Origin: JAGTVG01 sp965365275
GTDB lineage: Bacteria; Bacteroidota; Bacteroidia; Cytophagales; Cyclobacteriaceae
Direction of reading: 5' to 3'
Assembly (NCBI GenBank): GCA_965365275.1
Contig: CBDUBA010000210.1
Coordinates: 1 to 5,294, forward strand
DNA length: 5,294 nucleotides
This document shows positions 1 through 5,294 of this stretch, piece after piece (positions within the stretch are counted from its first letter, which is position 1; every line of letters begins with the position of its first letter). Below the pieces are notes generated by a model. The model was not told where the DNA came from, did not search any database, and was given only the letters and a program-made list of their open reading frames with translations. The position numbers and the translations under genes are program-made.

Positions 1-1434
1 GATTATACCAACCGCTATTTTAACGAATTACCAAAGACCTTTAATCCAACCGACTTCGATGCGGATAGAATGGCCTTGTTGGCAAAGCTGGCAGGAATGA
101 AGTATATGGTTTTTACGGCAAAGCATCACTCCGGCTTCTGCATGTGGGATACGGAAACCACACCCTTCAATATAATGAATACAGCCTATAAAAAGGATAT
201 TGTTGAGGAGTATATTGAAGCCTGCCGCAAATACGGCCTGAAGGTTGGCTTATATTTTTCACCCGAGGATTTCTGGTTCCTCAATCAAAACAATGAGCTG
301 ATCAGAAGAACTGATATAGATGATATCTCAGATAATCTTCGGAAAAAGTACATCGACTACAACGAGAGACAATGCAAAGAATTGTTAACACGTTACGGAC
401 CTGTTGATGTGATGTTCTTTGATGGGGGAGAAGGTTCCCTGATCAATGCTCTAAAGCCGTTCTGTTGGGCGATTAATCCGGATCTGCTCATAACCAGGGG
501 GGAATTGCAAACCCCGGAGCAATATCTTCCGGGGATCACATCGGAAAGAGTATGGGAATCCTGTATAACCATGGGCACACAATGGCAATTCAAACCGACC
601 AATGAATCTTATAAATCAGGGGGACAGATCATCAAAATGCTGGTAGAAACACGATCCAAGGGGGGAGCACTTTTATTGAACATCGGTCCGGATGCTTATG
701 GGAATATCCCTTTTGAACAGGACCGCAACCTGCGGGAGGTGGCCGCATGGTATTTTATAAATCATGAGGCTGTGGATAAAGTACGTCCCTGGATCATTAC
801 CAATGAAGGGAACATCTGGTTCTCTCAATCGAAAGATGGCCGGATCGTTTATGCCGTACTTTTTGATCAGAATGACTGGGCGAGGGGAGAGAGAAGGGAA
901 TTCAAGATTCACTCAGTAAAAGCAAGCGATCAAACAAAAATCAGCGTTTTGGGGCAAAGTGATAATATTGTTGAATATATGCCAGTGGATCCAACTTCGA
1001 GGTTCAGTCAGGATCCGGAGGGTCTGAATATTTCAGTTGTGCGGGCCCAGCGGATTTACAATAACCACAGGTGGCCAAATCCTATCGTAGTTAAACTGGA
1101 AAATGTTGACAAGGCTCTTGACCCACCGGTTGTCCGGACAATGGAAGGTGCCGGGATAGAAGATGGCAAGATAGCATTTACAGTCAGACTGGATGCACTT
1201 GGGGATGCTGATAGGGTCAGTATCGGGATACAATACCGGGATGCACCAACTACATTGAATGAACGTGTGGCCGGCGCCGAATGGATACTTTCCGAGACTA
1301 TGGAAGTGGATACGCCAGGAGAATATCAAGTTATCCTGGACGATCCGGACCCCGGATCCTATCAATACCGGGCAGTGGTCAATCATCCTAAAATTATGAT
1401 CTCCGGTGAAATTTTTACATTCAACATTAATTAA
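1..1434 (+). CDS. GH29 alpha-L-fucosidase, 5'-truncated by the window edge
   Basis: This is a retaining exo-fucosidase that releases alpha-linked L-fucose from glycans. The frame is open from base 1, so the N-terminus, including any signal peptide, is missing; the ATG at 70 is internal, because residues before it (FNPTDFDADRM) already match the family. Numbering from base 1, the GH29 hallmarks are AGMKYMVFTAKHHSGF (31-46, with the active-site His pair 42-43), VMFFDGG with Asp141 as predicted nucleophile, the TPEQYLPG segment (about 171-178), W-E-S-C (Glu186, near where the acid/base lies in some members; not assignable by eye) and LLLNIGPDAYGNIP (224-237). Roughly 260-370 is the usual C-terminal beta-sandwich. 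About 385-477 is a further beta-rich, Fn3/Ig-like stretch, probably an accessory domain. The sulfatase gene starts 91 bases downstream with no hairpin terminator between, suggesting co-transcription. Family assignment is firm; the exact linkage cleaved is unknown. Confidence 0.93.
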   Translation, partial: DYTNRYFNELPKTFNPTDFDADRMALLAKLAGMKYMVFTAKHHSGFCMWDTETTPFNIMNTAYKKDIVEEYIEACRKYGLKVGLYFSPEDFWFLNQNNELIRRTDIDDISDNLRKKYIDYNERQCKELLTRYGPVDVMFFDGGEGSLINALKPFCWAINPDLLITRGELQTPEQYLPGITSERVWESCITMGTQWQFKPTNESYKSGGQIIKMLVETRSKGGALLLNIGPDAYGNIPFEQDRNLREVAAWYFINHEAVDKVRPWIITNEGNIWFSQSKDGRIVYAVLFDQNDWARGERREFKIHSVKASDQTKISVLGQSDNIVEYMPVDPTSRFSQDPEGLNISVVRAQRIYNNHRWPNPIVVKLENVDKALDPPVVRTMEGAGIEDGKIAFTVRLDALGDADRVSIGIQYRDAPTTLNERVAGAEWILSETMEVDTPGEYQVILDDPDPGSYQYRAVVNHPKIMISGEIFTFNIN

Positions 1435-1525
1435 AACCTTTCTTTGGAGTTCCCTGAAATAAAAGATACTTTAATACATCAATTGAATATCTGGATGAAA
1501 TCCTGTACACAAAGCAATTTAGGCC

Positions 1526-2977
1526 ATGAAGATCATTAGAAACATATTTTTCCTCCTGCCCGTTTTAGTTTTTTTTATCCTGTCGGGTTGTGAACCGGAA
1601 CCTGCCGATCCGGGCATGCCTAATATTGTATTTATCCTGGCAGACGACCAGCGGGGAGAAACCATACAGGCTTTGGGAAATCCGGAGATCATTACACCCA
1701 ACCTGGACAAGCTGGTATCCGAAGGTCTGAGTTTTACGAATGCCTATATCATGGGATCTTATTCCGGTGCGGTCTGTCTGCCCAGCCGGATGATGCTTTT
1801 TACCGGTAAGTACCTGAACAATCTGACCAGGAACGGATCGATCATACCTGAAAGTGACTCGACACTAGGAGAGAGCTTACAGAAAGCCGGTTATACCTGT
1901 TTCGGCATCGGTAAATACCATAGCCAGCCTCAGTCATATTACAGGATCTTCAATGATGGTAACAATATATTCTTCGGCGGCATGCATGACCAGTGGAACG
2001 TACCTCTGAATTCTTATAAATCCATAGCAGATTATGAACGGAATATGCGGCCGGTTATTAATGATTTCTTTTACAAAAAAGATATTACATATGAACAGGG
2101 AGAATACGTGTACGGGGGTAAGCATAGTACGGATATTTTCGCTGAAACGGCCATTGAATTTATAGAAACCTATGATTCCGATAAACCTTTCTTCCTGTAC
2201 ACTGCCCTGATGACTCCCCACGACCCTCGGACCACACACCGGGAATATTTTGATATGTATGATACGGCCAACATCAGCATACCGCCCAATTTTATGCCGC
2301 AACATCCATTCGACAATGGGGAAATGCGGGTTCGTGATGAGATGCTGGCGCCATTTCCCCGCACAAAACCGGTAGTAAAAGAGCACCTCAGGGATTATTA
2401 TGCCCTTATCACACATAATGACGATCGATTGGGAGATATTGTCGATGCATTGAAAGCAAAAGGGATCTATGATAATACTATCATCATATACTCCGGAGAT
2501 AATGGTCTTGCGGTAGGTCAGCATGGCCTTTTCGGAAAGCAGAACCTGTATGAACATAGTACGAATATCCCACTGATAATTACCGGGCCGGGAATCCCGG
2601 TTAACGCAAGATCCGGAGCATTCGTATACCTGACCGATATGTATGCAACTCTCTGCGATATGTTGGGTATTCCGGTGCCCCGATCCGTAGATGGCTCCAG
2701 CTTTTATCATGTTCTACAAGATCCGGGAACTGATCACCACGAATTTATAACAACAACCTACAAAGCTAACCAGCGGGCTATCCGGGACAAGCAATACAAA
2801 CTGATCAGATATCGTGTCAATGATCAGGAACATACCCAATTGTTCGATCTGGTTGAAGATCCGTTCGAGACAACCAATCTGGTAGATGAATCATCCTATG
2901 CTGCTGAGTTGGATCGCCTCAATAAATCATTGTTTGAGCAATTGGAGCAATTTAATGATACGATCTGGATAAAATAA
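1526..2977 (+). CDS. Formylglycine-dependent sulfatase, lipoprotein (family S1)
   Basis: This protein hydrolyses sulfate esters, most likely on a carbohydrate. The 483 residues match the usual family length. The N-terminus is a lipoprotein signal: MKIIRN, a hydrophobic core, then the lipobox LSGC with Cys22 as acylation site, followed by an acidic tether (EPEPAD). Catalytic features visible are Asp40-Asp41 (metal), C84-L-P-S-R88 with M-M-L-F-T-G after it (Cys84 becomes formylglycine), G-I-G-K130-Y-H132 (signature 2, with Cys at a position that is normally Ser/Thr), T-P-H232-D-P, S-G-D325-N326-G (metal) and F-G-K338-Q-N. The Cys-type active site needs an anaerobic maturase (anSME) or FGE encoded elsewhere. 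The adjacent fucosidase suggests a sulfated fucose-containing substrate, but the subfamily and the position of the sulfate cannot be told from sequence. The ATG at 1526 is chosen because it gives an intact signal peptide; no Shine-Dalgarno sequence is present, as is common in Bacteroidota. Confidence 0.95.
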   Translation: MKIIRNIFFLLPVLVFFILSGCEPEPADPGMPNIVFILADDQRGETIQALGNPEIITPNLDKLVSEGLSFTNAYIMGSYSGAVCLPSRMMLFTGKYLNNLTRNGSIIPESDSTLGESLQKAGYTCFGIGKYHSQPQSYYRIFNDGNNIFFGGMHDQWNVPLNSYKSIADYERNMRPVINDFFYKKDITYEQGEYVYGGKHSTDIFAETAIEFIETYDSDKPFFLYTALMTPHDPRTTHREYFDMYDTANISIPPNFMPQHPFDNGEMRVRDEMLAPFPRTKPVVKEHLRDYYALITHNDDRLGDIVDALKAKGIYDNTIIIYSGDNGLAVGQHGLFGKQNLYEHSTNIPLIITGPGIPVNARSGAFVYLTDMYATLCDMLGIPVPRSVDGSSFYHVLQDPGTDHHEFITTTYKANQRAIRDKQYKLIRYRVNDQEHTQLFDLVEDPFETTNLVDESSYAAELDRLNKSLFEQLEQFNDTIWIK

Positions 2978-2988
2978 ATCACTTTATT

Positions 2989-3645
2989 ATGGAACTCAAT
3001 ACGGCTGAAAAATTCTTATTAATTGTAATGCATCCTGAAAAGCCCAGGTATCTGATACCTGAGGCTAAACTCAATCCGGGCCTTTTCGGATCCATTCTGA
3101 TGGACCTTACACTTGAGGAAAAAATTGAATTCAAGGATAATCGCATAATACCCCATTCCTCGTATACAAAAACGTCTGAAGCTCATAATATAATACTGAG
3201 TAAAATTGCTGGATCTAAAAAAAGGAAAAGAATTAAAACCTGGATCACTGCTTTTGTCTGGAACAGCCGGAAATACAGGCATATGATCTTAAGAGACCTG
3301 GTATTGAAGGGTAAGGTCAGGATAGAGGAAAGAAGTTTTCTGTTTATTCCTTATAAAAGTGCCTTTCTTATTGACAAAAACATAAGTAAAGAGATACGCA
3401 ATGATATCAGCGAAGTTCTTTCGAATAAAAAACCTCCACAGGATGATATTGCCTGCCTTTTGGGGATAATTGACGGATGTAAAGCGTATAAATTAATTAC
3501 AAGGGATAAGCAATCCCTCAAATCAATTAATCATAATATAAAGGAAATAGTACAGAATGATTCTGTATCGAAGGAAGTTCAAAAAGTTATCCAGGAAATG
3601 GAGGCCGCCTCAATCGCAGTTACAACAGCAGCTACAAGTTCATAG
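2989..3645 (+). CDS. GPP34 (GOLPH3/Vps74-like) family protein
   Basis: This 218-residue protein resembles the GPP34 fold, which in eukaryotes is a Golgi PI4P-binding adaptor (GOLPH3, yeast Vps74); bacterial members are common but have no settled function. Matching segments are TAEKFLLIVMHPE (5-17), the G-L-F-G-S-I-L-M-D-L-T-L helix (31-42) followed by K-I-E-F (45-48), the SEAHNIILSKI helix (63-73), KTWI (83-86), LRDLVLKGKVRIEE (101-114) and the FLFIPYKS hairpin (118-124), then DDIACLLGIIDGC (152-164), where other members have LLAL-type residues. The C-terminal tail is rich in Ala, Thr and Ser. There is no signal peptide or membrane helix, so it is probably cytoplasmic or peripheral. It begins 11 bases after the sulfatase stop, implying translation from the same mRNA. 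It is lysine-rich and visibly poorer in G+C than the sulfatase (about 25% in some 60-base stretches). Family assignment is good, function unknown. Confidence 0.85.
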   Translation: MELNTAEKFLLIVMHPEKPRYLIPEAKLNPGLFGSILMDLTLEEKIEFKDNRIIPHSSYTKTSEAHNIILSKIAGSKKRKRIKTWITAFVWNSRKYRHMILRDLVLKGKVRIEERSFLFIPYKSAFLIDKNISKEIRNDISEVLSNKKPPQDDIACLLGIIDGCKAYKLITRDKQSLKSINHNIKEIVQNDSVSKEVQKVIQEMEAASIAVTTAATSS

Positions 3646-3724
3646 TTATTCATACTATATCAGCAAGATTTAATAATTTTTCGTACTAAGCGATTATTAG
3701 TTCAGAATTAGGTTCCTGGTAACA

Positions 3725-4342
3725 TCAATAACCTTCAGGTCTTTCTACGATAACCTTCACGGTTCTATCCATTGATCCATATTCATTGCTGACTAGCGCA
3801 TTGATCTCGGCTGTACCCTCAAAACAGGTGCCCGTTTTGAACTCAACCCTGGGGCCATCCCCGATAATACTGCCTGTATTGGAAGTCCATACATATTCGA
3901 GATTATCCCCAACAGCATTGACCCATACTTCTATAGATTCCCCACCTTTCATTTTCTCTTTTTCCGCATGAATGGAAACAAAGACAAACCTGCCATCTGG
4001 TTCTTCCTGAACCAGGATATAACCCTCTTTATGGATAACCTGTTTGACACCATCAACTACGAGGTTGGCCGTGACTGAATATACACCTTCACTGCCATAA
4101 TAAACGGTTGGTGGAACCACTCCATCGTAATATTCAGGTTCGCCACCTTCAAAGAACCAGGCGGCTTCTGATACCCCGGAAAGGTTGCTTAAAGTGAAGT
4201 TTACACCATGTGCGATATATACTCGCTTTACGTCTGAAGTAATGTCAAGTTTCTGGGCTTCATTATCGGAACTGCTGCACTTCATAAGCATCACGCTGAA
4301 TAATGAAAGGGCATAGATTTGGATTTTCAGGCCTGTTTTCAT
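3725..4342 (-). CDS. Predicted PKD/Ig-like domain lipoprotein, function unknown
   Basis: I do not recognise a specific family for this 205-residue protein. The N-terminus (MKTGLKIQIYALSLFSVMLM, then Lys21-Cys22) looks like a lipoprotein signal, with Cys22 followed by SSSDNE, a Ser/acidic stretch common in Bacteroidota surface lipoproteins. Lys at -1 is a poor lipobox residue, so acylation is likely but not certain. The mature part reads as two beta-sandwich repeats. About 33-111 has the PKD-like pattern A-W-F-F-E-G-G-E-P, then P-P-T-V-Y-Y, G-V-Y-S-V-T. About 117-201 has G-G-E-S-I-E-V, L-E-Y-V-W-T-S-N, G-T-A-E-I-N-A-L-V-S-N. Such domains mediate glycan or protein contact and have no catalytic residues. 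The gene stands alone on the minus strand, converging on the GPP34 gene (79 bases apart) and divergent from the oxidoreductase pair. The ATG at 4342 is the only start giving the full signal peptide. Confidence 0.8.
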   Translation of the reverse strand: MKTGLKIQIYALSLFSVMLMKCSSSDNEAQKLDITSDVKRVYIAHGVNFTLSNLSGVSEAAWFFEGGEPEYYDGVVPPTVYYGSEGVYSVTANLVVDGVKQVIHKEGYILVQEEPDGRFVFVSIHAEKEKMKGGESIEVWVNAVGDNLEYVWTSNTGSIIGDGPRVEFKTGTCFEGTAEINALVSNEYGSMDRTVKVIVERPEGY

Positions 4343-4412
4343 GGTTAAAAATTCTTTTTTAACATATTAATTTACCCATAAATTCAAGTGCATTTTTTTA
4401 TGTGTAATCGCA

Positions 4413-4443
4413 TTCCTCCTAAATCTAGGAAAAATTGGAGGAA
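4413..4443. repeat. Inverted repeat, 7-base arms (TTCCTCC/GGAGGAA)
   Basis: TTCCTCC at 4413-4419 is the exact reverse complement of GGAGGAA at 4437-4443, with a 17-base A+T-rich spacer. The arms are the G+C-rich islands in an otherwise A+T-rich region and are flanked by the direct repeat AATCGC. It lies 71 bases upstream of the minus-strand start codon, so it could be an operator or a 5'-leader hairpin for that gene. Either role is inference. Confidence 0.4.
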
Positions 4444-4476
4444 AATCGCCAGTACTTTCATAAATTTATTACGGGA

Positions 4477-4492
4477 TATGATATATATCATA
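4477..4492. promoter_or_regulatory. Perfect 16-base palindrome, candidate operator
   Basis: TATGATATATATCATA is its own reverse complement over all 16 bases. It sits near the middle of the divergent intergenic region, where a dimeric regulator could control both neighbouring genes. A+T-rich DNA produces palindromes by chance more easily than balanced DNA, so the site is a candidate only. No regulator gene is in the window. Confidence 0.4.
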
Positions 4493-4506
4493 GTCATTAG
4501 CGGATC

Positions 4507-4537
4507 AATATTATATCATTGTTTTACCGATAATATT
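4507..4537. repeat. Inverted repeat, 8-base arms (AATATTAT/ATAATATT)
   Basis: AATATTAT at 4507-4514 is the reverse complement of ATAATATT at 4530-4537, with a 15-base spacer. All eight pairs are A-T, so stability as a hairpin is low and chance occurrence is plausible. It lies 15 bases to the right of the perfect palindrome, so the two could form one regulatory patch. Confidence 0.25.
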
Positions 4538-4561
4538 TAGAAAGAAGACAGGCCATTTTTA

Positions 4562-4595
4562 CTTGAAGCGGACGCCTGATCTTCAATATTTTTTG
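4562..4595 (+). promoter_or_regulatory. Possible Bacteroidota-type promoter for the subunit 3/GMC pair
   Basis: The Bacteroidota housekeeping promoter has TTTG near -33 and TAnnTTTG near -7. Here CTTG at 4562-4565 is followed after 21 bases by TATTTTTTG at 4587-4595, which has one base more than the consensus -7 element. Transcription would begin near 4602, leaving a leader of about 36 bases before the ATG at 4638. The fit is imperfect and runs of T make accidental matches easy. Confidence 0.25.
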
Positions 4596-4637
4596 CATAA
4601 AAATAGATTTCACTTCATAAAAATTTTTTATCTGATA

Positions 4638-5210
4638 ATGGAAATCAAACGCAGAGAATTCATAAGGCAGCTCTGTTTTACATGTGGGAGTATTACATTA
4701 ATCCCTGCATGCACATCCAGGATCTCAAAATGGCGATTCCTTACTGAGGATGAAGCGAAGCTGATCGAAGCGATTACAGAGCAAATTGTTCCGGCTGATC
4801 AGGATGCTGGGGCCACCGATGCCAGGGTGGTCAATTTTTTTGACAAGCAACTGACCGGATATTATACCCGTCACCAGGAAACATACCGGGAAGGGCTTCA
4901 AAATATTGAATCTTCTTCACTAAAAATGTTTCATAAGAATTTTGCTAATCTCGACTGGGATCAACAAACAGAATTTCTTGAAACCCTGGAATCCGGTGAA
5001 CTTCCTGATACAGATTGGGAAGGGAATGAACAGCGTTCCTTTTTCCGCATGTTGTTGGATCATACCATGCAGGCATTTTACGGCTCTCCCCGACATGGCG
5101 GGAATTGTAATTATGTCAGTTATAAAATGTTAAAGATCGATTATCCCCATATAATTGGCCAGAACAGGTATCGCCCGGAGAATAGCAACGCTAAACTGAA
5201 AGCATCATGA
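4638..5210 (+). CDS. Gluconate 2-dehydrogenase subunit 3 family protein, predicted Tat-exported lipoprotein
   Basis: This is the small subunit that pairs with a GMC flavoprotein in periplasmic sugar, gluconate or glycoside dehydrogenases; in characterised complexes it carries the Tat signal that exports the flavoprotein with it. The 190 residues start MEIKRREFIRQ: K4-R5-R6-E-F-I-R is a Tat-like twin-arginine motif, followed by a short hydrophobic stretch and LIPAC with Cys25 as lipobox cysteine. The body matches the family: FLTEDEAKLIEAITEQIVPAD (34-54, helix then I-P-A-D), A-R-V-V-N-F-F-D-K-Q-L (62-72), Y-R-E-G-L (83-87), S-F-F-R-M-L-L-D-H-T (134-143) and F-Y-G-S-P-R-H-G-G-N (147-156). The ATG at 4638 is preferred over a TTG at 4563 because only it places the twin arginines at the N-terminus. 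Its stop overlaps the next start (ATGA). A third cytochrome c subunit, if any, is outside the window. Confidence 0.9.
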   Translation: MEIKRREFIRQLCFTCGSITLIPACTSRISKWRFLTEDEAKLIEAITEQIVPADQDAGATDARVVNFFDKQLTGYYTRHQETYREGLQNIESSSLKMFHKNFANLDWDQQTEFLETLESGELPDTDWEGNEQRSFFRMLLDHTMQAFYGSPRHGGNCNYVSYKMLKIDYPHIIGQNRYRPENSNAKLKAS

Positions 5211-5294
5211 AAAACAAACACGTTAACGCAATTGTGATTGGAGCAGGAGCCGGCGGTGGACGAGAAGCGGGTGGCCGTCCTGGGGCACTCGCGG
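5207..5294 (+). CDS. GMC family oxidoreductase, N-terminal fragment with a suspect tail
   Basis: This starts inside the stop codon of the subunit 3 gene (ATGA), which signals translational coupling and fits the known subunit 3/GMC pairing. Eighteen residues are convincing: MKNKHVNAIVIGAGAGGG, a first beta-strand followed by the FAD-binding G-x-G-x-G-G dinucleotide motif. A GMC enzyme should then continue with a helix such as (I/V/A)-x-A-K-x-L and a second strand ending in an acidic residue. Instead the frame gives REAGGRPGALA, which does not fit. From about 5261 the DNA is much richer in G+C and fits a different protein in another frame, so only 5207-5260 should be trusted as this gene. The expected product would be an exported flavoenzyme of roughly 550 residues oxidising a sugar or glycoside; the substrate is not deducible. 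Confidence 0.75.
   Translation, partial: MKNKHVNAIVIGAGAGGGREAGGRPGALA
5256..5294 (+). other. Probable chimeric assembly tail encoding an alpha/beta-hydrolase fragment
   Basis: Read from 5256, these 39 bases give VDEKRVAVLGHSR, in a frame different from that of the GMC start at 5207. This is the strand leading into the nucleophile elbow (G-x-S-x) of an alpha/beta hydrolase, in the form D-x-x-R-V-A-V-x-G-H-S-R seen in bacterial esterases including CE15-like enzymes; the Ser would be the nucleophile. Bases 5261-5294 are 26/34 G+C (76%), unlike anything else in the window. GGCGGTGGA at 5252-5260 fits both sides and could be the point of false joining. A real frameshift would not create a different protein family, so a join of unrelated reads is the best explanation. 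Confidence 0.65.

Larger units (their letters stand above)
4343..4637. other. Divergent A+T-rich intergenic region with inverted repeats
   Basis: These 295 bases separate the divergent starts of the PKD lipoprotein gene (-) and the subunit 3 gene (+) and must carry the promoters of both. I see no convincing coding potential: the frame of the downstream gene stays open back to a TTG at 4563, but that extension (FLHKNRFHFIKIF and so on) is not family-like. The region holds a perfect palindrome (4477-4492), two further inverted repeats (4413-4443 and 4507-4537), the hexamer AATCGC twice in the same orientation (4406-4411 and 4444-4449), and a possible promoter just upstream of the + strand gene. 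No tRNA-like or known riboswitch structure was recognised. Confidence 0.7.

Noticed and set aside
70..72. ATG at 70 as the true start of the fucosidase
   Set aside because: The frame is open to base 1 and the upstream residues (FNPTDFDADRM) match the conserved GH29 segment before AGMKYMV, so the gene begins outside the window.
1033..1386. 117-codon minus-strand open frame inside the fucosidase
   Set aside because: It is a shadow of the coding strand with no recognisable domain.
1435..1525. Separate promoter or terminator between fucosidase and sulfatase
   Set aside because: There is no hairpin and no good TAnnTTTG with a -33 partner in these 91 bases; co-transcription is the simpler reading.
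1934..2710. 258-codon open frame on the minus strand inside the sulfatase gene
   Set aside because: It lies wholly within a gene with complete catalytic motifs on the other strand, its protein is unlike any family I know, and it has no signal or start context of its own.
3685..3701. ACTAA/TTAGT hairpin between the convergent genes as a terminator
   Set aside because: The stem is only five mostly A-T pairs with a 7-base loop and no T-run after it on either strand; no terminator can be supported in 3646-3724.
4563..4637. TTG-initiated N-terminal extension of the subunit 3 protein
   Set aside because: It would bury the twin-arginine motif 29 residues inside the protein, and the added residues look like translated A+T-rich intergenic DNA.

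Overview
The window looks like a piece of a Bacteroidota chromosome, possibly a whole metagenomic contig, since both ends cut genes. The evidence is moderate G+C, lipoprotein signal peptides, start codons with no Shine-Dalgarno sequence in front of them, and a carbohydrate-degradation gene set (GH29 fucosidase plus formylglycine sulfatase) typical of that phylum. No rRNA, tRNA, CRISPR array, insertion sequence or integrase is visible.

Layout. Positions 1-1434 (+) hold the 3' part of a GH29 alpha-L-fucosidase gene. Positions 1526-2977 (+) encode a lipoprotein sulfatase with the C-x-P-S-R formylglycine motif. Positions 2989-3645 (+) encode a GPP34 (GOLPH3/Vps74-like) protein only 11 bases after the sulfatase. 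These three read as one transcription unit. A PKD/Ig-like lipoprotein of unknown function lies on the opposite strand at 3725-4342 and converges on them. A divergent, A+T-rich intergenic region (4343-4637) carries a perfect 16-base palindrome and two other inverted repeats. Then come 4638-5210 (+), a Tat-lipoprotein of the gluconate 2-dehydrogenase subunit 3 family, and from 5207 (ATGA overlap) the first codons of a GMC flavin oxidoreductase.

How the genes fit together. The fucosidase and sulfatase would together act on a sulfated, fucose-containing glycan such as fucoidan or mucin-type O-glycan: the sulfatase removes the ester and the fucosidase releases L-fucose. The subunit 3/GMC pair would be an exported sugar- or glycoside-oxidising flavoenzyme, which suits the same lifestyle but is a separate unit. 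No SusC/SusD pair is present, so this is not demonstrably a complete polysaccharide utilisation locus.

Two points deserve most attention. (1) The last ~34 bases do not continue the GMC gene. They jump to about 76% G+C and, in another frame, read as an alpha/beta-hydrolase nucleophile elbow (VDEKRVAVLGHSR), so the right end is probably a chimeric assembly tail. (2) The GPP34 protein sits tightly behind a sulfatase and keeps two of the four basic/aromatic residues that bind PI4P in human GOLPH3. Apart from this I see no clearly new multi-gene system.
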